Shown here in pieces: positions 54,501 through 58,371 of a stretch of DNA of 64,000 bases. The stretch covers positions 1,032,001-1,096,000 of the forward strand of contig CAUEEP010000935.1 in NCBI GenBank assembly GCA_958450365.1, read 5' to 3'. Each line of letters begins with the position of its first letter. The first letter of the stretch is position 1. The notes under the pieces are model-generated. The model made no database searches. It saw only the letters and a program-made list of their open reading frames with translations, and was not told the DNA's origin. Both the position numbers and the translations under genes were made by a program. The stretch is from Mesorhabditis belari (lineage: Eukaryota; Nematoda; Chromadorea; Rhabditida; Rhabditidae).

Positions 54501-55307
54501 GTAAATAGAAAAAAGAAAGAGCGCAAAAAGTTAGGTTTATAGTCAAATTTTCAGGATAATCTGTTCTTTGTAGAGATTTTTATCGAATTTTGCTAGAATT
54601 TTGCTAGAATTTTGCTAATCAAAAGCTGAATCTGTTGTAAATGCAAAAAAAAGTTCTTTTGATCTTGCATAAACATCGAATCGGTTTCTTGGAAACTGGC
54701 CCCTAAAAAGAGAAAAATTTACAATAATCTTCTATTTGAAGTAAACTGTAGGTAAAACGGTGAACTTTTTATTTATAAACAGATTTATAATGTCTAATAC
54801 AATAGGAAAGAACCAAGAAGGTAGAGGAATTCATTTGAATTCAACCACATAACTCGAATCCTTGTCCAGTTATGTGTTGAGTTAACTCGATAGTTAACTC
54901 GATAGTTAACTCGATAGTTAACTCGATAGCTAACTCGATAGCTAACTCGATAGTTAACTCGATAGCTAACTCGATAGTTAAACCTGGAAATTATATCGGA
55001 GGATTAACCTAAAAGTAAACCCAAAAAAAACCCGAAAGGCAACCCGATACCCTTAAACAAAAAACAAAACTCGCTAGCCACTTAACAAACTCGCTAGCCA
55101 CTTAACCTTTTGAATTGTTAAAGTGATTAAAGGAAATAAGATTTTAAGGTCCAAAAAAACCCAAATAACATTTTCAGATTGTGGCTGGATGCCGATTTGA
55201 ACCACGGTCGATCACAGAAATGCGTGACATTCGACAATGAGCCGTTGGCCGGCGACAAAGAAGACTTTATCATTCAATTCTGTGAGGCGTTCGGTTTTCG
55301 AATGTGA
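15504..55307 (+). CDS. lmd-3: OXR1/NCOA7/LMD-3 homologue (LysM-GRAM-TLDc)
   Basis: 31 exons join in phase (3483 bp, 1160 residues): 15504-15608, 17307-17418, 17731-17876, 18430-18566, 18612-18732, 19492-19542, 19591-19627, 19694-19743, 19785-19874, 20540-20594, 20850-20925, 23049-23102, 24311-24432, 25383-25486, 25576-25641, 26472-26533, 27279-27335, 27622-27690, 27833-27948, 30418-30487, 30529-30622, 30669-30786, 35928-36030, 42349-43145, 49672-49753, 49844-49937, 51688-51782, 52913-53004, 53085-53166, 54014-54109, 55178-55307. Residues 3-45 are a LysM domain (DTLERIAAAHDCTVGEL, VFPGQKIVVP). About 113-210 is GRAM-like (GTLLVTPNCLMFDPDV). A charged linker includes KREFWFTIPRNKADS and the 797-bp exon. 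TLDc fills about 997-1160 (LPARAEGYPW, WTGDNQFFVNAA, LWLDADLNHG). Family members protect against oxidative stress and bind the V-ATPase through TLDc. An AG acceptor abuts the ATG, so trans-splicing or an upstream exon is possible. The 36030 donor (GTATCA) is the weakest junction. Confidence 0.88.
15686..15965. repeat. TACCGTA fold-back, family A copy 1
   Basis: Terminal repeats are TACCGTATTTCTTCGAATAG and the exact complement at 15946-15965. The arms continue through AAGACCGGGTAAAGAGTATC and CGCGTACTCCTGCGTAGCAG to a small loop. It is nearly identical to 23836-24123. It sits in intron 1 of the lmd-3-like gene. Confidence 0.9.
16625..17130. repeat. 11-bp minisatellite (CTTTAAGTAAA type)
   Basis: About 500 bp of head-to-tail degenerate 11-bp units (CTTTAAGTAAA, CTTTAAGCTAA, CTTTGAACTAA, CTTTAAGTAAT) fill much of intron 1 of the lmd-3-like gene. 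Confidence 0.9.
17590..17705. repeat. short GATCGTATAATGAT tandem repeat
   Basis: Degenerate copies of ATGATCGTAT(A/G)ATG run up to 25 bp before the acceptor of the third lmd-3-like exon. Confidence 0.7.
17964..18348. repeat. fold-back (MITE-like) element
   Basis: The left arm runs from CTCTTCCGTAGTTTCCAGG through CTTTGAAAGCCTATAACTTT to TGATACCAAATTGAGCTTGA. The right arm is the complement with few differences. It lies in the intron between lmd-3-like exons 3 and 4. Confidence 0.85.
18804..19476. repeat. TACCGTA fold-back, family B, with internal duplication
   Basis: It starts TACCGTATTTTCTCTAATAG and ends with the complement. A second left-end copy begins at about 19257 and repeats GCTCGAAATCTCGAGAACCG and the following 130 bp, so it looks like one element inserted in or duplicated within another. 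Confidence 0.8.
20105..20215. repeat. CTCATCTTGAG tandem repeat
   Basis: About ten copies of TCATCTTGAG(C/T) lie in intron 9 of the lmd-3-like gene. Confidence 0.8.
21178..21770. repeat. palindromic repeat block with 16-bp AATCTAAATCGGACGG iterations
   Basis: GTTGTGTCCGATTTAGAT near 21190 is mirrored by ATCTAAATCGGACACAAC near 21745. Between are inverted TATTGTTCAATCTATA blocks and a direct array of seven AATCTAAATCGGACGGA units (about 21560-21690). It ends in an (AT)n run. Confidence 0.85.
22042..22612. mobile_element. mariner-derived MITE, copy 1
   Basis: The ends are TTAGGTTGGTGAAAATGAAAACT and CAGTTTTCAATTCACTAACTC. Just inside one end are remnants of the mariner transposase C-terminus (minus strand, KPKSYYERG). 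The centre is a fold-back on AAATGGGTTTCTTTTGAAGAA. The copy at 46203-46735 is in opposite orientation. Confidence 0.8.
23414..23829. repeat. fold-back with GTAGTCAAAACAGC ends
   Basis: Left end GGGGTAGTCAAAACAGC and right end GCTGTTTTGACTACCCC. The arms share AACTTGAACCGGCT and CAAGAACGCAAGGAATTTTT. It abuts the family-A TACCGTA element. The end motif resembles that of 56866-57257. Confidence 0.85.
23836..24123. repeat. TACCGTA fold-back, family A copy 2
   Basis: It is a near-identical copy of 15686-15965, with the same ends, the same CGCGTACTCCTGCGTAGCAG block and the same loop, in the intron before lmd-3-like exon 13. Confidence 0.9.
24444..25257. repeat. direct-repeat-bounded segment carrying a captured gene fragment
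   Basis: About 110 bp at 24444-24572 (GATTATTTATCTCGATTTAT, TTTGATAAGATTTTGTACGA, AAGCTAGTTTATTTAGAGAG) recur in the same orientation at 25147-25257. A second pair of 30-bp repeats (AGAAGAAATTCCAATAGCTT) brackets the right copy at 25082 and 25264. The segment between holds a fragment of mitochondrial IF-2 on the minus strand. Confidence 0.75.
24625..25026 (-). pseudogene. MTIF2: captured fragment of mitochondrial translation initiation factor 2
   Basis: Three minus-strand exons join in phase: 25026-24927, 24886-24814 and 24773-24649 or to a stop at 24625. They encode KVCTVLITRGTLKKG, FLVGGKSWCK, VRTMADENGKALPEAGPSTP, VQISGWKDELPFPGDKILQ and ENMERAQKCISYRNKKDIKE. This is the beta-barrel region after the G domain of bacterial/mitochondrial IF-2, which delivers initiator tRNA to the ribosome. 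Introns are retained (40 bp each), so this is a DNA copy, not a retrocopy. The GTPase domain and the rest of the protein are absent. A short in-frame insertion (AARKRA, from a local GGGCGCGGCGCGAAAAA duplication) interrupts the usual KKG-x-LVGG segment. It lies antisense in an intron of the lmd-3-like gene between direct repeats. It is probably non-functional. Confidence 0.75.
25925..26165. repeat. 40-bp minisatellite, six copies
   Basis: Six direct copies of a 40-bp unit beginning GAAATGTGGTCAGAGTTGAG and continuing TTTTAGCTGTTGGAAATGAA. Variants TTATCAGA and TTAGCAGA mark the later copies. Confidence 0.9.
27017..27112 (+). repeat. tRNA-like module with repeats between A and B boxes
   Basis: An A-box-like TAGCTAAGTGG (27024-27034) sits in a D-arm-like hairpin (GCT...AGC). 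A weak B box AGTTCAATTCC (27095-27105) follows. The spacer consists of redundant GGCAGAGGCAGGTAGG and TGGTAGGCAGAG segments instead of an anticodon arm. Acceptor and T stems do not pair, so it is not a functional tRNA. Confidence 0.5.
28292..28747. repeat. GTGGGACAAATG fold-back family with expanded GGTGCGCAAATGGACC array
   Basis: The ends are TTGGGAGTGGGACAAATG and CATTTGTCCCACTCCC. Inside the right arm are about eight tandem copies of GGTGCGC(A/T)AATGGACCG, where the sister copies have one or two. The stem-proximal sequence AACAACTTTTGGAATAGAAA is shared with 11786-12118. Confidence 0.85.
29269..29536. repeat. TACCGTA fold-back, family C
   Basis: Ends TACCGTAAATACTGTAATAG and complement, followed inward by TACCCTACCCCCCTCGTAC on the left and the looser match GGGGGTGGGGTAC on the right. 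The inner arms are AAAATAGCTGAAATTCAGG and a near-complement. Confidence 0.8.
29990..30418. repeat. fold-back whose right end forms a splice acceptor
   Basis: Left arm CTGGTAAAAAGCACAGTGTG, GATATTGTACTTGTCACTGA, ATAACTTATAAAG. The right arm is the complement and ends ACTGTGCTCTTTACAG|G. The AG used for lmd-3-like exon 20 (30418) is the outer edge of this terminal repeat. Confidence 0.75.
30846..31594. repeat. large fold-back element
   Basis: The terminal repeats GGCGACACCTTTTTTGG and complement continue inward through AATCTTGGCATCATTTATCT, TTCCCGATTGGAATTATACA and GAGCTCAAGTCGGCCTCTCT. A 37-bp direct repeat (AAAAATCTTTGTTG, AAGATTTTG(A/G)TGTGAAATTT) flanks it at 30797-30833 and 31605-31641. 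Confidence 0.8.
31800..32192. repeat. fold-back (MITE-like) element
   Basis: Left arm GGTACTTTGGTGGTTAGGAG, TTTATCCTGGCTTAGTTGAA, TAATGTTTTGAGTG. The right arm is the imperfect complement ending CCACCAAAGTACC. Confidence 0.75.
34075..34178 (+). repeat. dispersed repeat, inverted partner at 46765-46865
   Basis: GAAAGCTCTCGGTAACTTTG, TACTAGTTTTCAAGAGGAGA and CAGGGCTATCGAATGAC recur as the reverse complement at 46765-46865 with about ten differences. No terminal repeats are clear. Confidence 0.7.
35156..35392. repeat. 65-bp direct repeat around CGGTTCCAATA array
   Basis: CCCTCGGCCTATATTTGAAT through CCGATTCCCACTTTATAAT occurs at 35156-35222 and again at 35327-35392 with one difference in the part compared. 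The bases between are short repeats of (C/A)GGTTCC(A/T)AT and TTTTGATCTAATACG. Confidence 0.8.
36643..36925 (-). repeat. tRNA-like module with 18-bp tandem array between A and B boxes
   Basis: On the minus strand an A-box-like TAGCTGATGGAGG (36921-36909) is followed by 12 complete and two partial copies of an 18-bp unit (GATCAGCTGCTCGAGCTG). A consensus B box GGTTCGAATCC (36678-36668) then follows, with a short T-rich stretch near 36660-36646. Removing the array brings the two boxes to a normal tRNA-like distance. Each unit contains CAGCTG and CTCGAG. The open frame across it (Leu-Leu-Glu-Leu-Asp-Gln repeats) is a by-product of the 18-bp period. Confidence 0.7.
37461..37507 (+). CDS. lmd-3: candidate alternative first exon of the lmd-3-like gene (middle isoform)
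   Basis: ATG at 37461 opens MLSLFRRSHNEVNKT and reaches a donor (ACAAG|GTAAAG) at 37508 in phase 2. That is the phase required by the acceptor of the 797-bp exon at 42349. Joined to it and to all downstream exons it gives about 504 residues with the linker and TLDc but without LysM and GRAM. The evidence is phase, donor quality and position only. Confidence 0.45.
37598..38138 (+). repeat. fold-back carrying a tRNA-like module with a 24-bp array
   Basis: The outer arms AGAGCTTTGAATGGGGATTC, CGAATCTGTTTTTAGTTTTT and CAAGATATCTGGCATCAAAG are mirrored at 38048-38138. Inside, on the plus strand, A box TGGCGCAGTGG (37742-37752) precedes eight copies of a 24-bp unit (GCTTACAAGTCTGAGTACTC plus GCTC). 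A B-box-like AGTTCGATTCT (37964-37974) and a TTTTTT terminator (37983-37988) follow. The head GTGGCGCAGTGGATAGTGCG is strikingly like a tRNA-Arg 5' half. Confidence 0.75.
38757..38925 (+). repeat. two tRNA-like modules in tandem
   Basis: First module: A box TGGTGTAGCGG (38761-38771), B box GGTTCGATTCC (38805-38815), T8 terminator at 38828-38835. Second: partial head TGCTCGCGCTTTGCC, B box GGTTCGAATCC (38892-38902), then TTTTTT near 38918. The T stems pair poorly, so these look like SINE heads or tRNA pseudogenes rather than working tRNAs. Confidence 0.6.
40100..40330 (-). repeat. dispersed repeat with TATATAGTAGAT-type end
   Basis: The minus-strand order GTGGCCACACGGATATCC, GAGTTACTAAGGGCACGTAG, GACAAACGGACGGACG, TATATAGTAGATG recalls the tail of the element at 50868-51138 (GACAGACAG array then TATATATAGTAGATG). 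I take it as a fragment of the same class of non-coding dispersed repeat. The assignment is tentative. Confidence 0.45.
40585..41910. repeat. two interleaved segmental duplications
   Basis: About 270 bp at 40583-40850 (CTAAGAATAAGGTGTTTTCG, AGAGCCCCGCCAGGATGC, CATGGAT, AAGCGCTAAGTT) recur at 41437-41690. About 190 bp at 41245-41435 (TTGATATTGTTCCATTGAAA, TCATTTCTTTTCATTAAATA, TACCATTCGCGACAACGG) recur at 41713-41900. The pattern A-B-A'-B' means one tandem duplication of a unit of about 0.5-0.85 kb with unequal deletion. Open frames on the minus strand (MSKLNSLFRLLCFEPKQ) are duplicated with it and show no known domain. Confidence 0.8.
43505..43620 (+). repeat. tRNA-Ser-like module with internal duplication
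   Basis: TGACCGAGTGGTAGACG (43527 on) resembles the D arm of tRNA-Ser. The B-box-like ATTTCGGTCCC is at 43585-43595, and TTTTTT follows at about 43616. GCAGACGTGAC occurs twice, at 43520 and 43545, once before and once after the A box. The stems are not conserved. Confidence 0.5.
44710..45090. repeat. AAGCTTTAGCTGTAACTT inverted/direct repeat field
   Basis: Nearly 400 bp made only of TTAAGCTTTAGC, GCTGTAACTTAAAGC and their complements in both orientations. It can fold into many alternative hairpins. TTAGCTTCCTCTAATT marks both ends. Confidence 0.85.
46203..46735. mobile_element. mariner-derived MITE, copy 2
   Basis: The ends are ATTGGGTTGGTGAATGGAAAACTGCGG and CCGCAGTTTTCAATTCACCAACCCAAT. 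The inside matches 22042-22612 in reverse orientation, including the mariner C-terminal remnant (46580-46665, YYERGIRKLPVKWAEVV) and the AAATGGGTTTCTTTTGAAGAA fold-back. Confidence 0.85.
46866..47280. repeat. fold-back (MITE-like) element
   Basis: CTAGACTTATCACGAAAA at the left is mirrored by TTTTCGTTATAAGTCTAG at the right. The inner arms CAACCCTTCGATTATGACTA and ACTCAAAATATAATATCTAC have near-perfect complements. The loop is GC-rich (GGGCGGGGCTTAGGG). Confidence 0.85.
48175..48362. repeat. 16-bp minisatellite (TAGCTGAATAGCTAGA)
   Basis: About 12 copies of ATAGCTGAATAGCTAG. An array of the reverse-complementary type lies at 51475-51612 on the other side of two lmd-3-like exons. Confidence 0.9.
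49134..49362 (+). CDS. lmd-3: candidate alternative first exon of the lmd-3-like gene (short TLDc isoform)
   Basis: ATG at 49134 opens a 76-codon frame (MLSSMSSSLMEKMHKVHEST onward, Ser/Thr-rich with a DKFRRLSLSTRKISRESGRR basic patch). It reaches a donor ATTG|GTTCGT at 49363 in phase 1, the phase needed by the exon at 49672. Joined to the seven downstream exons the total is exactly 900 bp, 299 residues, dominated by TLDc. Mammalian OXR1 and NCOA7 have comparable short TLDc isoforms started from internal promoters. That this one exists is inference. The in-frame read-through stops at 49412. Confidence 0.55.
50086..50168 (-). repeat. tRNA-like module, minus strand
   Basis: A box TGGCCGACCGG (50161-50151), B box GGTTCGATCCT (50117-50107) and a downstream run of nine or more T on the minus strand (50096-50086). 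The middle, TCTAGTCTCTTAGTCGAAAG, has repeated CTAGTC/TTAGTC rather than a clean anticodon arm. The acceptor stem is not paired. It lies in the intron after lmd-3-like exon 26. Confidence 0.55.
50866..51138 (+). repeat. SINE-like element with tRNA-Arg-like head and GACA-repeat tail
   Basis: The head at 50866-50937 has GTCGC/GCGAC acceptor pairing, A-box-like TGGAGCAGTGG and B-box core GGTTCGACC (50916-50924). It resembles tRNA-Arg most closely. The body runs to GCGCAAAAATTGTTGCAAAA. It is followed by a (GACAGACA)n/(GATGGACA)n array and the tail GTCTTAGTCTCTTTATATAT AGTAGATG. Confidence 0.6.
51235..51325 (+). repeat. degenerate tRNA-like module
   Basis: GAGTGGTGAGCGTGCTCGCG acts as a head. 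Perfect B box GGTTCGATTCC (51278-51288), then CTTTTCTCTTTTTACC. Its GTGCTCGCGCC segment resembles the module at 38757 (ATGCTCGCGCC). Confidence 0.5.
51475..51612. repeat. TAGCTATC/TAGCTATT minisatellite
   Basis: About 17 copies of an 8-bp unit (CTATCTAG, CTATTTAG, CTATTCAG), the reverse-complement type of the 48175-48362 array, immediately before lmd-3-like exon 27. Confidence 0.85.
52400..52620. repeat. fold-back around CCAATTGGCAATCTAACTTT
   Basis: CCTTTTCCAATTGGCAATC TAACTTTGAGC at about 52409 pairs with GCTTAAAGTTAGATTGCCAA TGGCAAAGG near 52572. The flank at 52195-52240 shares TTGCAAATGCAAAAAAAGTT and CATAAACATCGAATCG with 54635-54690. Confidence 0.6.
53225..53475. repeat. 11-bp minisatellite (AGGTTTAAGCT)
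   Basis: About 20 direct copies of AGGTTTAAGCT with occasional TATTTTAAGCT variants, just after the donor of the SCLLWKF-encoding TLDc exon. Confidence 0.9.
54256..54720. mobile_element. mariner-related non-coding element
   Basis: The left end TATTGGGTTGGCCGATAGAC is mariner-like. Internal GCGCAAAAAGTTAGGTTTA, TCAAATTTTCAGGATAATC matches the element at 62956-63455. No open transposase frame remains and the right end is unclear. Confidence 0.55.
54875..54985. repeat. 11-bp minisatellite (GATAGTTAACTC)
   Basis: About nine copies of TCGATAG(T/C)TAAC lie in the last intron of the lmd-3-like gene. Confidence 0.85.
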
Positions 55308-55504
55308 ATTCTCTTCATAAACAAATCAAATCATTTTTTTTTTCTTTAATTCAATCCAAAACCTACCTTTTCGATTCCCCATAATCACTACTCACGAATC
55401 AATCTAATTGCGTTTTCTTTTTGTGTCTGTGCGTTTTGTCGTTTTTGAAATGGCCACATTTTCAAATTCCCTTTCCTTTTCAATGCATTCCAATCGAAAT
55501 TTCG

Positions 55505-55930
55505 GTTCTTTTCCAATATCGGGGGAGCGGAAGGATTATCGGGGGAGCGAAAGGAAAATCGGGGGAGCAAATTTTGGCAGCGCTACATATGTCCTATATT
55601 ATACAAACTACTGCCATAAAATCCGCGAATTACCCGTTATTCTCACAACCTTTAGATTAGATTTATATTAGCGAAATAGATCATTTCCCTTTGAGCGGAC
55701 TTTCATCGATTCGCCACAATTGCAAATCCACAACTGGATGACTCCTTTGGTGACGAAATAATCGATTGCCGTCGACTCCTTGAATGCACAAATATCGGAG
55801 AAGGCGCATCGTCGTTAAAGTTTGAAAAAAAACGTTGCAACGTTACAGTCCCGGAAATGCATTTTTCGAGGGGGCAAAATTTGCTCCCCCGATAATCGGA
55901 CCGCTCCCCCGATATTGGAAAAGTACCGAA
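55505..55930. repeat. fold-back with CCAATATCGGGGGAGCGG ends
   Basis: Left end TTTTCCAATATCGGGGGAGC GG and right end CCGCTCCCCCGATATTGGAA AA. The left side carries three GATTATCGGGGGAGC-type copies and the right two. It lies just 3' of the lmd-3-like stop codon, so it may be within the 3' UTR. Confidence 0.8.
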
Positions 55931-56464
55931 ATTTCTTCATTTAATTTCAGATTCATTTTTTCTATATAAAAAATTTAAAACTTTAAAAATAGTCATGACA
56001 ATGTGATTCCTAGACACTTGCAATGCGTTTTTCTTGCTTTTCATCCAAAAAAAAAACAAAAACCCACTTTTTCTTCCCTTCAGTGATTGCCATGTACAGG
56101 TAAGATTTGTAAAAGAAAATAAACAAGAAACTACCCAATAGAAGTCGTTTTTAAAAGTGTAAATATTCACAATATTTTCTTTTTTTGCTCTTCTGATATT
56201 TAGATACTAGGGGTTTTTTCTTTGTTTCTTTTTGCTTTATTTATTTTGATTTGATTACGAATTTGCAGAAAAGAGATTTTTTTTCGGTTACACAGGAATA
56301 AAGTGTTCAAAGTTTAAAGAAGTAATAAGGCAAATGCAATTATTGGTATAAGTCGATTAAATCTCCATTGAATCAAGTCGGTTATCATTAAAGCGGCACG
56401 GCGTGCTTTCTAAAGCATGGATGTGCTACCGTACCCCGCACAAAAATTCCCCTTTTGCCATTTT

Positions 56465-56846
56465 TTGGGGGTGGAACAAATGCGACCTTTTTTTGCTGGA
56501 AAAGGCCTTAGGAAAGGTCGTAGAGCTTCGAAAATGTTTTTGACAGAAGGGTATCGTATGCGTAGATTCCGAATTTCGACAAATCAGACCTCGCTGACAC
56601 GTCAAATTTGGGCTAAAAGGCAAAAACTACGCAACTTAACGCTTTTCCGCAGTTTTTGCCTTTTAGCCCAAATTTGACGTGTCAGCGAGGTCTGATTTGT
56701 CGAAATTCGGAATCTACGCATAGGATTCGCTAGTATGGAAACATTTTCGAAGCTCTACGTCCTTTCCTAAGGCCTTTTCCAGCAAAAAAAAGGTGCGCAA
56801 ATGTCCAGGTGCGCAAAAAAGGTCGCATTTGTCCCACCGCCCCCCC
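56465..56846. repeat. GTGGGACAAATG fold-back family, complete copy
   Basis: Ends GGGGGTGGAACAAATGCGAC and GTCGCATTTGTCCCACC. The stem is shared with 14400-14797 (GACACGTCAAATTTGGGC and complement, CTTAGGAAAGGTCGTAGAGC). GGTGCGCAAATGTCC is duplicated near the right end. Confidence 0.85.
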
Positions 56847-56865
56847 CCTTTTGCCATTTTTTTCA

Positions 56866-57257
56866 TTTTCGGGAGCTGGTCAAAACAGCGCCGTGTACTA
56901 ACAGCGCTGGCCAAAATGATGCGTTTGCGGTTAAATTTATTTGTGTTTATTTCTCACCTGAACCCAGTGATGTAGAAAATTGGATGTAGAAAAAAAATTA
57001 GCTATCTGCTGAATTTTTTGGAGCAGTTTAGAACGAATCTGGGATGAGAAAATCCAAAAAAAAGGGCTCAAAAAGAGGTTAACTGAGCTTTTCTGGGCAC
57101 CAATTCTGTTTTAAGTAATCCCAAAGTATGCAAAATGTTGATAATTTTATTCTGCATCCAATAAGAATAAGAAAGCTTAACCTTAATATAGAAACTTAGC
57201 CACAGAGGAGCTATTTTTGCTGTGTTTGTACACGGCGCTGTTTGGATCAGCTCCCTC
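56866..57257. repeat. fold-back with GGGAGCTGGTCAAAACAGCG ends
   Basis: Left GGGAGCTGGTCAAAACAGCG CC and right GGCGCTGTTTGGATCAGCTC CC. The end motif (GGTCAAAACAGCGC) is related to that of 23414-23829. There are no coding frames of note. Confidence 0.75.
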
Positions 57258-57596
57258 ATTTTCCTTTATTCCGTGATGGAATCGGGAATTTTGTTCCACT
57301 TTTATGCTGAGTCCCGCTGTTTTCTTCCGCGTTCGTAAAATTTTCATGTTTTGCGCGTTTATAAGGTAATCTCTCCCCTTGTTCGTTCCCACCTTTTTAT
57401 ATTGTTTGCCCATAGTTTGTTGTTTAAAATTCTAATACAGTTTTATTTCGTTTTCTTTTCGGCTCCTTCCACTCCATTGTTTTGAATCCGTTCACAATGC
57501 CGTATAAACTCAACTTAACTAATTCCTTTTAACGAAAAAGCAAATCTAAATAATCTTCTTGTTACTTCGTTTTGGGTTTCGTGTCAAATCATTTTA

Positions 57597-58153
57597 CAGG
57601 GTGATCAAAAAGTTCCCGCACACTAAAAAAGAAGCTCCATTTTCAGCTAAAACCCATATAGAAATTGGACCTACTATAAAGTATTTTGAAGCTGAAATTC
57701 TGGGGAGCATTTCTACACCTAAACCATCCTGATCAGAGCCACTCAGCTCTCCAAAGAAGCACTGTAGTGTGCTGGAGGGAAACTCACCTAGCGCTCACCT
57801 AGTTAAACCTGTTTTCAATTGAATAATCCTTTTTAAATTTACAATTTGGTTTTAAGTGGCATTTCAATTGTTATTTTAAAAGAATAAAATCTCTCGTCAA
57901 AGTAAAAACATAAAATGGTCTTGAAAAACTTGTTATTCGAAAAAATGCGAAACTGTTTGCGAGCAGTTTGCCTCGAACGCAGTGCAAGGCTTCTTGAAAA
58001 GGCTGAAAAGTTTTGAGCCGAGTGATTTACTTATAGAAATGTTCATCAGAATTTCAGCTTCAAAATACTATAAAACAAGAGAAATTTTGTTTTAGCTTTC
58101 ATTAAGAAAATGAATCATTTACAAGTGTACGGGAACTTTTTGATCACACTGTA
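57597..58153. mobile_element. MITE with GGGTGATCAAAAAGTTCCCG ends
   Basis: Left end CAGGGTGATCAAAAAGTTCC CGCACAC and right end GTGTACGGGAACTTTTTGAT CACACTG. Inner matched blocks are AGCTGAAATTCTG and CAGAATTTCAGCT. The terminal-repeat style suggests a Tc1/mariner-mobilised element. No transposase is visible. Confidence 0.8.
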
Positions 58154-58371
58154 GAAAAGGGTTGGTAAGTTTAAAGGTGTTGGGTAAGGGAATTATTTAC
58201 TAACTATTTTCCCATGCACGTTTTCTGTCAACTAATTTTACGAAGAATCCCTGGGGTTCTTCATAATTCAAACCCTTCTCACCAGTTCTTTTCCCCATAT
58301 GTCGATAGTTTTCTTTCGTTTTTCCTATCATTCTCCTTACTCACCCATTATCCACAATTTCCACTGTTTAT

